NCBI GenBank assembly: GCA_947174085.1
Contig: CAMWHN010000165.1
Span: 1 to 5,227, forward strand
Source: an uncultured Ruminococcus sp.
GTDB lineage: Bacteria > Bacillota > Clostridia > Oscillospirales > Ruminococcaceae
Reading direction: 5' to 3'
DNA length: 5,227 nt
The position numbers and the translations under genes were made by a program. Below are positions 1 through 5,227 of the stretch, piece by piece. Within the stretch, counting starts at the first letter, position 1, and every line of letters starts with the position of its first letter. The notes below the pieces were generated by a model. It ran no database searches, had not been told where the DNA came from, and worked only from the letters and a program-made list of their open reading frames with translations.

Positions 1-360
1 TTCTGAAAATTATTATTTTTCTGAATCTGGTATCATGGAAACAGGTTGGATTGATGCAGAATATGGCAAAATGTATTTCTCTGAAAACGGCAAACAAGAA
101 ACCGGTTTACAGGAAATTGAAAATCAAGTTTATTATTTTGATTCTGACGGCATTATGCAAACAGGTCTTGTAAATATTAATTCTGAAAATTATTATTTTT
201 CTGAATCTGGTATCATGGAAACAGGTTGGATTGATTCAGAATATGGCAAAATGTATTTCTCTGAAAACGGCAGACAAGAAATTGGTTGGCAAGAAATTGA
301 GGAACAAAAATATTATTTTGATTCTAATGGTATTATGCAAACTGGTCTTGTGCAGATTGA
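1..360 (+). repeat. Two tandem copies of a 180-bp repeat encoding cell-wall-binding modules
   Basis: Positions 1-180 and 181-360 are direct tandem copies with exactly 180-bp (60-codon) spacing, each encoding three ~20-residue modules. By my count they differ at 21 of 180 positions, and only one difference falls in the first 92 bases. That pattern suggests recent duplication or gene conversion on one side of the unit. The array probably continues upstream, since the window begins inside it. Confidence 0.9.
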
Positions 361-973
361 TGACAAAATGTATCGTTTTCAGACAGATGGTATTTATTAT
401 CCTTTGAAAATTTGTCTTGATGCAGGGCATTATGGTTCGTTATATAACAGAAGTCCTGTAAATAAAGCCTATTATGAGTCTAATTTTACATGGGATATGC
501 ATTTATATTTAAAAACAGCTCTTGAAAATTACGGTTTTGAAGTGATTACAACAAGAGAAACAAAAGAAGATAATCCTGCACTTGCATTGCGTGGCGAAAT
601 GTCAGAGGGTTGTGCATTATTTTTAAGTATACATTCTAATGCATGTGGGTCATCTTCTGTTGATGCACCACTTGCTTGTTGTCAAGTAAGTGGTATAGCA
701 GATGTTTTAGGCTTGCAATTAGCCAATAAAATTCATGAAGTAATGGGAACAAATCAAGCCGGAACGATTTGGAAACGCCCTAGTACTAAAATTAAGGGCG
801 GTGATTGGTTTAGTGTTTTATACGGTGCGGCAAATGTCGGAACTATGGGTATTTTATTAGAGCATAGCTATCATACAAATTTAAGGTCTGCCAATTGGCT
901 ATTAGTAGATGATAATTTAAAAATTCTAGCTGACGCAGAAGCACAAGTGATTTCAGATTATTTTGGATTTTAA
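2..973 (+). CDS. Cell-wall-binding-repeat N-acetylmuramoyl-L-alanine amidase (Amidase_3), 5' partial
   Basis: This is the 3' end of a secreted peptidoglycan hydrolase predicted to cut the bond between N-acetylmuramic acid and L-alanine. The frame is open to the window edge. The ATG at 35 lies inside a repeat and is not the real start, so the signal peptide and further repeats should be upstream. Numbering from that Met, residues 1-121 are ~20-residue aromatic/Gly cell-wall-binding repeats (choline/glucan-binding type, with TGW..YYF..G motifs). Residues 124-312 are an Amidase_3 domain. Visible active-site residues are H132 (DAGH), E148 (YESN) and H200 (SIHSNA) as zinc ligands, plus catalytic E276 (LLEHSYHTN). 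The domain ends at the stop codon with no C-terminal extension. The full set of catalytic residues argues for an active enzyme. Whether the repeats bind choline, other teichoic-acid groups or polysaccharide cannot be told. It converges with the next gene with no gap. The family call is firm; the cellular role (autolysin, remodelling or defence) is unknown. Confidence 0.92.
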   Translation, partial: SENYYFSESGIMETGWIDAEYGKMYFSENGKQETGLQEIENQVYYFDSDGIMQTGLVNINSENYYFSESGIMETGWIDSEYGKMYFSENGRQEIGWQEIEEQKYYFDSNGIMQTGLVQIDDKMYRFQTDGIYYPLKICLDAGHYGSLYNRSPVNKAYYESNFTWDMHLYLKTALENYGFEVITTRETKEDNPALALRGEMSEGCALFLSIHSNACGSSSVDAPLACCQVSGIADVLGLQLANKIHEVMGTNQAGTIWKRPSTKIKGGDWFSVLYGAANVGTMGILLEHSYHTNLRSANWLLVDDNLKILADAEAQVISDYFGF

Positions 974-2434
974 TTATTTTCTTGCAGATTCCAAGGCTTT
1001 CTGCACACCAATTATAATTGCATTAGAACTATAAGTAGAACCAGAAACAGTGTCTACTTCTGGGGTTTGTGAATTTAAAATACGGTTTTTAATAACTGGA
1101 TAGGCTTCTTCAAAATAATACATATCACTTTCGTTGCAAGTAGCTGTCATATCTGTGATAATATCATTTTCAATTGTAATTGTAATAGTCACCATACTAT
1201 CATAGCCAAATTCTTCTGCTGTGTAAACACCGTCATTATAAATAGTATTAACTGGCGGTTCTGTTTCTGGTTCTGTAATAATTGGCTCTGGCTCTGTAAT
1301 AATTAGTTCAGGTTCGTTATATTCCGGCTCTTGTTGTGCAATTGGTTCATCATTTTCAATATTTTCAATTATAGTATTTTCGGTTTCTTTCTGTGTAGGC
1401 ATGGAATCATTCTGTTCTGATATAATTATACTAGCAACTGTTGTTGTTTCTGTAATAGCAGATGAAGTATTAGAAGTTATTTTTGTTTCTGCTGTTTCTG
1501 TTATTGTAGTAGAAATTTCAGAAATTTCTGTAATATTTTCTGTTTCTAAATTTTCTGTTTGTGTAAAATTAGCTTTTGTTGTAGCAATAATTTGTTGTGT
1601 AGTTTCTGGAATTATCGTAGAAAATTCTGTTGTTGGTTCTATAGTGATTTGTTCAGCAGTTTCTAATGGATTTTCTTTTACTCTGGAAACAAGACCCATA
1701 CTTGCTGTCACAATGACTAAAACAGCTGTGCAGATAATATTTAATAAAATTTTATTTTCAGGCTTTTGTTTTTTGATAAATTCTTTGCGAACTCTAAAAA
1801 TGGCATAGCTTGCAAAAACAGCGGTATAAATCATAATACTAAACAAACTGCCCTCTCTGTTTAATTTCGCACGAGGGATATAAATTATCATAACATGCGC
1901 ATAAATGAAAGCGTAAAACAAATAAGCCAAACGTTGAATTTTTTTCCATGTTTTCGCATTTAATTTTTTTCTGATAGTTTTAAATGACAGAATTGTCAAT
2001 GGTATCATAATAATTAATAATAATAGACTAATTATACATGTGAGTATAAAATTTAAATCCGCACTCCTGCCGTTCAGCAATCTTTGCAGATATATCATAC
2101 CATAAGTAATCACATGTGAAAGTGTAATAATTGCTGAAAAAATAGATAATTCGCCACGAATTGGCATTAATTTTTTAATTGCTACTGAACCGTTTGGCAA
2201 TGCACCTATGCCTGCGACAACACACCAAAATGCACAAGCAAGTGTGCCTTTATGAAACAAATTAATCATATTGGTGATAATACTTGCTGTTTGCAAATGC
2301 ATTTGTCCAAGAATACACATAATCACTGTTAAAATTGCGCCAATGATATAAAACATACTAGAATATTTTTTTAATGGCTTTGCGCAGAACCATGAAAAAA
2401 CGCAAGCAATTAGCATTGAAATGAAAAATAACAT
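974..2434 (-). CDS. Ferric-reductase-like membrane protein with extracellular C-terminal FMN-binding domain
   Basis: A 486-residue membrane protein predicted to carry electrons across the membrane to an external flavin. About eight hydrophobic helices are visible (near residues 2-18, 26-46, 62-80, 95-116, 127-150, 166-187, 196-213 and 228-248). They resemble the ferric reductase-like/MsrQ domain, with candidate heme ligands H107 (LSHVIT) and H180 (YAHVMI). The MsrQ LHRL motif reads IQRL here (Gln167). Lys/Arg-rich loops at 19-24, 87-93, 152-168 and 214-228 put those loops inside, so both termini face outward. Residues ~253-397 form a Thr/Glu/Pro-rich linker that includes repeated IITEPE units, coded by a 12-bp direct repeat at 1272-1283 and 1293-1304. 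Residues ~399-486 match an FMN_bind domain (DGVYTAEEFGYD.. onward) with DTVSGST at 461-467, so Thr467 is the predicted FMN attachment site. That step would need an ApbE flavin transferase, which is not in the window. It lies 108 bp downstream of the wall-anchored gene and is probably co-transcribed with it. Electron donor and acceptor are unknown. Confidence 0.85.
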   Translation of the reverse strand: MLFFISMLIACVFSWFCAKPLKKYSSMFYIIGAILTVIMCILGQMHLQTASIITNMINLFHKGTLACAFWCVVAGIGALPNGSVAIKKLMPIRGELSIFSAIITLSHVITYGMIYLQRLLNGRSADLNFILTCIISLLLLIIMIPLTILSFKTIRKKLNAKTWKKIQRLAYLFYAFIYAHVMIIYIPRAKLNREGSLFSIMIYTAVFASYAIFRVRKEFIKKQKPENKILLNIICTAVLVIVTASMGLVSRVKENPLETAEQITIEPTTEFSTIIPETTQQIIATTKANFTQTENLETENITEISEISTTITETAETKITSNTSSAITETTTVASIIISEQNDSMPTQKETENTIIENIENDEPIAQQEPEYNEPELIITEPEPIITEPETEPPVNTIYNDGVYTAEEFGYDSMVTITITIENDIITDMTATCNESDMYYFEEAYPVIKNRILNSQTPEVDTVSGSTYSSNAIIIGVQKALESARK

Positions 2435-2444
2435 AAAAATATTT

Positions 2445-2449
2445 CTCCT
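2445..2449 (-). promoter_or_regulatory. Ribosome binding site of the ferric-reductase/FMN gene
   Basis: AGGAG on the minus strand lies 10 nt before the ATG at 2434. It supports that start, which is followed directly by the first hydrophobic helix. I saw no convincing separate promoter between this gene and the upstream wall-anchored gene. Confidence 0.75.
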
Positions 2450-2472
2450 GTTCTAAAATTTAAAATCTATAC

Positions 2473-2513
2473 ATAAACCCTGTACAATTGTTTTTGCATC
2501 GTACAGGGTTTAT
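2473..2513 (-). terminator. 13-bp perfect inverted repeat between two co-oriented genes; possible leaky terminator or mRNA processing stem
   Basis: ATAAACCCTGTAC (2473-2485) and GTACAGGGTTTAT (2501-2513) are perfect complements with a 15-nt loop. On the minus strand, the direction of both flanking genes, no U-run follows the stem directly; GTATAGATTTTAAATTTT comes next. A full-strength intrinsic terminator is therefore unlikely. A partial terminator, or a stem that protects the 3' end of the upstream message and lowers expression of the membrane gene, fits better. An operator is an alternative reading. Confidence 0.45.
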
Positions 2514-2542
2514 CAATTTTTCTGAAAGGAAACTGGAATCAA

Positions 2543-4126
2543 TTATTTTCTCTTTTTCGAGAAGATTACTGCGAAACCAGCTATTGCAAGCATTGCAACT
2601 GAAATTGCAGATTTATCGCCTGTTTTCGGACTGCCAGTATCTACAGTAGTGATATTATTTGTTGCATTATTTGATGTATTATTAGCTGTATTGTTAGGTG
2701 TTACGGTTCTTGCGGTTGTAGAAGATGTCCCAGAAGAATTTGTTCTTGTTGTTGTAGTGGGTTTGACAGTTGTAGTTGGGGGTGCAGTTGTCGTTGCTGG
2801 AGTTTCTGTAGTAGGAGCTTCTGTTGATGCTTCAGCTGTTAGCGTAACAGATAAAGCATTTACATAGCCTGTCGCTGTAAATGTTAAATTATAATTGCCA
2901 CTGCCGTCAAATACAGCTTCTTCTCTGCTTTTTACAGCGAAATCAACAGTGCCGTCTTCCTGCACAATTTTAACAGAACCTTTGCCAGAAGCAGAATAAT
3001 TTTTTTCGTTAAGATTTACAGACGCAATATTTTTAATAAAATTATTTGCATCTTGTTCTGTGAAACCGTCAGCCGGAACAAGTTTATTTAATTCTTTGTC
3101 ATAGGCAACCGGCAAATCTTCTGTACTTAAAATAAAACTTGTTGAAACATCTGCATATTTATTATTTTTATCAGAAACATTCAGGTTATAATTTCCGGCA
3201 AGTGCGTCAGTGTAAGAAATTTCATTATCTGTAATCACAAAATTATCTGCAATGGTAAATTCAGGGTTATAATCGTCTGGGAAATTTTCCAGTGTTAATG
3301 CAGTTGTGCCAGTTCCGGCAATATTATTCTCAACTTCTAGTGTGTTAGTAAATTTAATCGGAATGTACAAGCTATCATTTATAGTTGTATAATAACCCGA
3401 TTTTGCAATATAAATAATCTCTGTAATGGTTTCGCCCATCAGGCTTTCAAAATTTTCATAATCTAGTATATTACCATGTGGTTCTGAAGTTTTAATACCA
3501 CTTGACCATGCAAATTCACCTCTCCAGATATTCTGTTCATGTCGCATTGCATAAGCATTACCTTCTTGTGTTTTCAGAATTGCCCCATAAATTGCACCTA
3601 AATTATCTGGAGCTGTTTCAACATCAATTTGATAATCTCCCCATGCAGTACCAGTATTTAATTTTAGGATTGCTTCAAAAGTCTCTGGATTTTCGTCCTG
3701 TACAGTTGAAAAACTAGCTTTTCCGTCAGTAACAGTGACTATTTTATAAGCCTCTGGTTGAGAATCTAAAGCTTGAAAATCATAATTATTTTCTGCCAAA
3801 GTTTCTAAATCTTCTTGTGTGATAGCAACTGGATAGGTAACACCTAAAATTTGACCAGAGCCGTCTTCATTGGCTTGCCCATAAGAACCCTCAAATAATT
3901 CCCCCTCGCCATTTTTAGACCATTTTGCATTCGTTGCAGAAGAAACAGCATCTACTTCGTAGGCATTATTACTGTTTTCAAGCTCAGCACGGTAAAAATC
4001 CGCATAGGGAATATTCATAGTACCATAAATATAATTTTCTCCCTCTGCAAAAACTGAAATAGAAATTGCATTCATCATGCATGCTAGTCCTGCCGTTAAG
4101 CAAGCAATTTTTTGAAATTTTTTCAT
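2543..4126 (-). CDS. Cell-wall-anchored surface protein with Tp47-like region and Shr-like HID (DUF1533-type) domain
   Basis: A 527-residue exported protein predicted to be covalently attached to peptidoglycan by a sortase. Residues 1-28 are a signal peptide (MKKFQK, hydrophobic core, cleavage near VFA-EG). Residues ~32-265 resemble the Tp47 (treponemal 47-kDa lipoprotein) domain-C family by motif: YGTMNIPYADFY (34-45), DAVSSAT (59-65), ILGVTYPV (93-100), the AMRHEQNIWRGEFAWSSGI region (193-211) and LYIPIKF (253-259). Residues ~351-431 (ADGFTEQDANNFI... then YNLTFTATGY) fit the HID/DUF1533 pattern known from the streptococcal hemoprotein receptor Shr. A Thr/Asn-rich stalk follows (432-498), then a sorting signal: SPKTG (499-503), a hydrophobic segment and a KKRK tail. 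The start is fixed by a strong AAGGAG site. Its own promoter precedes it, and the flavin/heme membrane gene follows. A role in binding heme, hemoprotein or another redox-active ligand is inference. The Tp47 match is from memory of the motif pattern and does not imply penicillin binding. Confidence 0.75.
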   Translation of the reverse strand: MKKFQKIACLTAGLACMMNAISISVFAEGENYIYGTMNIPYADFYRAELENSNNAYEVDAVSSATNAKWSKNGEGELFEGSYGQANEDGSGQILGVTYPVAITQEDLETLAENNYDFQALDSQPEAYKIVTVTDGKASFSTVQDENPETFEAILKLNTGTAWGDYQIDVETAPDNLGAIYGAILKTQEGNAYAMRHEQNIWRGEFAWSSGIKTSEPHGNILDYENFESLMGETITEIIYIAKSGYYTTINDSLYIPIKFTNTLEVENNIAGTGTTALTLENFPDDYNPEFTIADNFVITDNEISYTDALAGNYNLNVSDKNNKYADVSTSFILSTEDLPVAYDKELNKLVPADGFTEQDANNFIKNIASVNLNEKNYSASGKGSVKIVQEDGTVDFAVKSREEAVFDGSGNYNLTFTATGYVNALSVTLTAEASTEAPTTETPATTTAPPTTTVKPTTTTRTNSSGTSSTTARTVTPNNTANNTSNNATNNITTVDTGSPKTGDKSAISVAMLAIAGFAVIFSKKRK

Positions 4127-4133
4127 ATACTAT

Positions 4134-4139
4134 CTCCTT
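4134..4139 (-). promoter_or_regulatory. Strong ribosome binding site of the wall-anchored protein gene
   Basis: AAGGAG on the minus strand sits 7 nt before the ATG at 4126, a near-ideal Shine-Dalgarno arrangement that fixes the start. It lies only two bases downstream of a predicted 9-bp leader stem, so translation could respond to folding of the leader. Confidence 0.88.
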
Positions 4140-4141
4140 AT

Positions 4142-4203
4142 GTAAACTGCTGTTTTTAAGCAATTTACTAAATTTATTACAGATTAGTAAGCGATAGCTT
4201 ACT
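4142..4203 (-). promoter_or_regulatory. Structured leader with mutually exclusive stems / possible operator
   Basis: The ~86-nt predicted leader holds three overlapping inverted repeats. Stem A pairs 4197-4203 with 4186-4192 (AGTAAGC/GCTTACT, perfect, 4-nt loop). Stem B pairs 4184-4190 with 4165-4171 (TTACTAA/TTAGTAA, 12-nt loop). Stem C pairs 4160-4168 with 4142-4150 (9 bp including one G-U, 9-nt loop). B shares an arm with both A and C, so the RNA could fold either as A plus C or as B. As DNA, palindrome A lies about +10 to +27 from the predicted start of transcription, a place where a repressor could act. I recognise no known riboswitch class or regulator site. Confidence 0.45.
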
Positions 4204-4218
4204 CAATTTGCAATTAAC

Positions 4219-4247
4219 AGTATAGCATAAAACTATTTTCTTGTCAA
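4219..4247 (-). promoter_or_regulatory. Extended -10 housekeeping (sigma-A type) promoter of the wall-anchored/FMN gene pair
   Basis: On the minus strand, a perfect -35 TTGACA (4242-4247) is followed after exactly 17 bp by -10 TATACT (4219-4224), preceded by TGC, which gives an extended -10. Transcription should begin near 4212, leaving a leader of about 86 nt. This is the clearest promoter in the window and implies that the pair has strong basal transcription. Confidence 0.88.
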
Positions 4248-4281
4248 GTATGTTTCCTAATGCAACAAGTAAACTTTTGAC

Positions 4282-4315
4282 AAAAAAACCATTTCTGTTA
4301 GCATAACAGAAATGG
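4282..4315 (-). terminator. Intrinsic terminator of the solute-binding lipoprotein gene
   Basis: CCATTTCTGTTA (4289-4300) and TAACAGAAATGG (4304-4315) form a perfect 12-bp stem with a 3-nt loop. On the minus strand it is followed at once by seven T residues (4282-4288). It sits 11 bp past the stop codon at 4327. It separates this transcript from the downstream gene, whose promoter begins about 35 bp further on. Confidence 0.93.
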
Positions 4316-4326
4316 CTTATTAATAA

Positions 4327-5142
4327 TTATTCTTCTGTTTCTATGTCTTCATCAAGAATAATAACAACCTGATTTGATATTGCATAACTCTGTGTAAATG
4401 CGACTTGTTCTTCACGTTCTGATGTAATAGAAATCCCCGCAACACCGACATCTACTTTGCCAGAGGTAATAGACGGAATAATAGAATCAAACTGCATATT
4501 TTTTATTTCTAATTCCATGCCTAATTCATCACAAACAGCATTCATCATGTCAATATCAATGCCGATAATATCTTCCCCGTTTTTACTTTCATAAGGCGGA
4601 AACTCTGCATTCGTTGCCATAATAATTTTGCCATTCTTATGAGGTTTACTTGTATCTGACTGATAAGATATTTGGTCTGCTTCGTCACCAATCCAATGTG
4701 TTTTAATTTCATCAAGCGTACCATTTGCTTTGAGCGTTTCAAGTGCAGAATCAATTTTTGCTCCTAATTCTTCATTATCTTTAGAATACGCAATAGAATA
4801 TTCTTCTTCTACAAAAGGCTCAGATAAAATTTTTAAACCCTCGTTTTCAGAAATAAATACTTTTGCTGGTTCACTGTCAATAATAACAGCATCTATTTTT
4901 TCTTGCTTCAATGCACTAATAGCGTCACGTCCTTTAATAAACGTCTGTACAGAGGATTCTTCAATATCTTCTGCATAAATATTGCCTGTTGTGCCGAGCT
5001 GTGTACCAATTTTTTTCCCAGTTAAATCCTGAATACTTGTAATACTAGTATCTTCCGATTTTTTCATAATAGAACAGCCTGTACATTGGAATAGTAGTAT
5101 TCCGGCTAACATACAACCTGTTGCAGATTTTAATTTTATCAT
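4327..5142 (-). CDS. Amino-acid-binding lipoprotein (SBP family 3) with circularly permuted lobes
   Basis: A 271-residue lipoprotein of the polar-amino-acid ABC transporter binding family. The signal peptide ends in CTGC, giving lipidated Cys23; the Cys at -3 is unusual. The lobe order is reversed. Residues ~35-155 match what is normally the second half (IQDLTGKKIGTQLGTTGN, KIDAVIIDSEPA, LKANGTLDEIKTHWIG). Residues ~170-265 match the normal first half (GKIIMATNAEFPPYE, GIDIDM, SGKVDVGVAGISIT.ER, Y..SNQVVII). Ligand positions known from HisJ are all present: T51/T52 (GTT) and D89 from the first part, S238 and R243 from the second. An L-amino acid ligand is therefore likely, but side-chain specificity is open. 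The protein ends where the normal first hinge would be. The start ATG has AAGAAAGG 15 nt upstream, a long spacing, but no alternative start lies between it and an in-frame upstream stop. No permease or ATPase gene is visible; it could lie upstream, beyond the window, or this could be an orphan binding protein. Confidence 0.9.
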   Translation of the reverse strand: MIKLKSATGCMLAGILLFQCTGCSIMKKSEDTSITSIQDLTGKKIGTQLGTTGNIYAEDIEESSVQTFIKGRDAISALKQEKIDAVIIDSEPAKVFISENEGLKILSEPFVEEEYSIAYSKDNEELGAKIDSALETLKANGTLDEIKTHWIGDEADQISYQSDTSKPHKNGKIIMATNAEFPPYESKNGEDIIGIDIDMMNAVCDELGMELEIKNMQFDSIIPSITSGKVDVGVAGISITSEREEQVAFTQSYAISNQVVIILDEDIETEE

Positions 5143-5163
5143 AGTATAAAATACCGACCTTTC

Positions 5164-5180
5164 TTAGAAAAAATTTCTAA
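5164..5180 (-). promoter_or_regulatory. AT-rich 17-bp palindrome upstream of the binding-lipoprotein gene
   Basis: TTAGAAA (5164-5170) and TTTCTAA (5174-5180) form a perfect inverted repeat with a 3-nt centre, 22 bp before the start codon and touching the predicted ribosome binding site (5158-5165). A second small palindrome, TCACAAAGTGA, lies at 5197-5207. They could be operator sites for an amino-acid-responsive regulator. A weak promoter can be drawn here (TTGTGA then TAGAAA, 17 bp apart) but is not convincing. AT-richness makes chance palindromes common. Confidence 0.3.
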
Positions 5181-5227
5181 ATTAATTTTTGTTATATCAC
5201 AAAGTGACATTCTTCCTCATATATAGT

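Noticed and set aside
1009..1020. Perfect 12-bp palindrome CAATTATAATTG near the convergent junction.
   Set aside because: It lies within the conserved C-terminal coding region of the FMN domain, consists mostly of A/T, and has no T-tract that would make it a terminator.
1401..1808. A 135-codon plus-strand open frame opposite the Thr/Glu-rich linker of the membrane protein.
   Set aside because: It is a mirror of low-complexity coding sequence on the other strand. The opposite frame has clear domains at both ends of the same protein.
2435..2542. A separate promoter for the ferric-reductase/FMN gene (e.g. TTGATA or TTGTAC as -35).
   Set aside because: No -10 of acceptable quality lies at 16-18 bp from either candidate.
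2649..2867. Plus-strand open frame rich in Val/Ala opposite the Thr-rich stalk of the wall-anchored protein.
   Set aside because: Antisense shadow of ACA/ACT Thr codons; no independent support.
4186..4203. Reading the leader palindrome as a Fur- or DtxR-type metal-regulator box, which would fit an iron theme.
   Set aside because: The arms (AGTAAGC/GCTTACT) do not match a consensus I can name with confidence, so only a generic operator or stem is proposed.
5192..5227. Open minus-strand frame entering from the right edge and ending in TAA at 5192 (TIYEEECHFVI), possibly the end of an upstream gene.
   Set aside because: Only eleven codons are visible, with no recognisable motif, so it cannot be told from chance; if real it would place an upstream gene about 50 bp from the binding lipoprotein.
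1..5227. CRISPR arrays, tRNA/rRNA genes, insertion sequences or phage attachment sites.
   Set aside because: No spaced short repeats, RNA gene signatures, transposase frames or terminal inverted repeats with target duplications were seen on either strand.

Overview
The window is an AT-rich stretch from a low-GC Gram-positive bacterium, most likely a gut-type member of the Clostridia (Ruminococcaceae/Oscillospirales-like). The evidence is the lipoprotein and cell-wall sorting signals (SPKTG, not a strict LPXTG), purine-rich AAGGAG and AGGAG ribosome binding sites, Thr-rich wall-spanning stalks, and a glucan/choline-type repeat amidase. The genus is not determinable by eye. All four genes encode exported or surface proteins.

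Layout. (1) Positions 2-973, plus strand: the 3' part of a secreted N-acetylmuramoyl-L-alanine amidase, with ~20-residue cell-wall-binding repeats arranged in a 180-bp tandem unit and then a zinc Amidase_3 domain. Its 5' end lies outside the window. (2) Positions 974-2434, minus strand: an eight-helix ferric-reductase-like membrane protein with a ~145-residue Thr/Glu-rich linker and a C-terminal FMN-binding domain carrying the covalent flavinylation motif SGST. It abuts the amidase stop-to-stop. (3) Positions 2543-4126, minus strand: a 527-residue wall-anchored protein (signal peptide, Tp47-like region, Shr-like HID/DUF1533-like domain, Thr/Asn-rich stalk, SPKTG anchor). It has a near-consensus extended -10 promoter and a structured leader. 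A 13-bp inverted repeat lies between genes 3 and 2. (4) Positions 4327-5142, minus strand: a family 3 amino-acid-binding lipoprotein whose two halves are in circularly permuted order, ending in a strong intrinsic terminator that separates it from gene 3.

How they may work together. Genes 3 and 2 look like one transcription unit that places a wall-anchored receptor-like protein beside a membrane heme/flavin electron-transfer protein whose flavin domain is predicted to be outside the cell. This suggests an extracellular redox or heme/iron acquisition module; that role is inference. The binding lipoprotein is a separate unit, and no transporter permease or ATPase is visible. The amidase is an unrelated convergent gene.

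The points most worth a second look are the permuted binding protein, the two-gene surface redox pair, the possible switch-like leader of gene 3, and a flavinylation-like DAVSSAT motif in gene 3.
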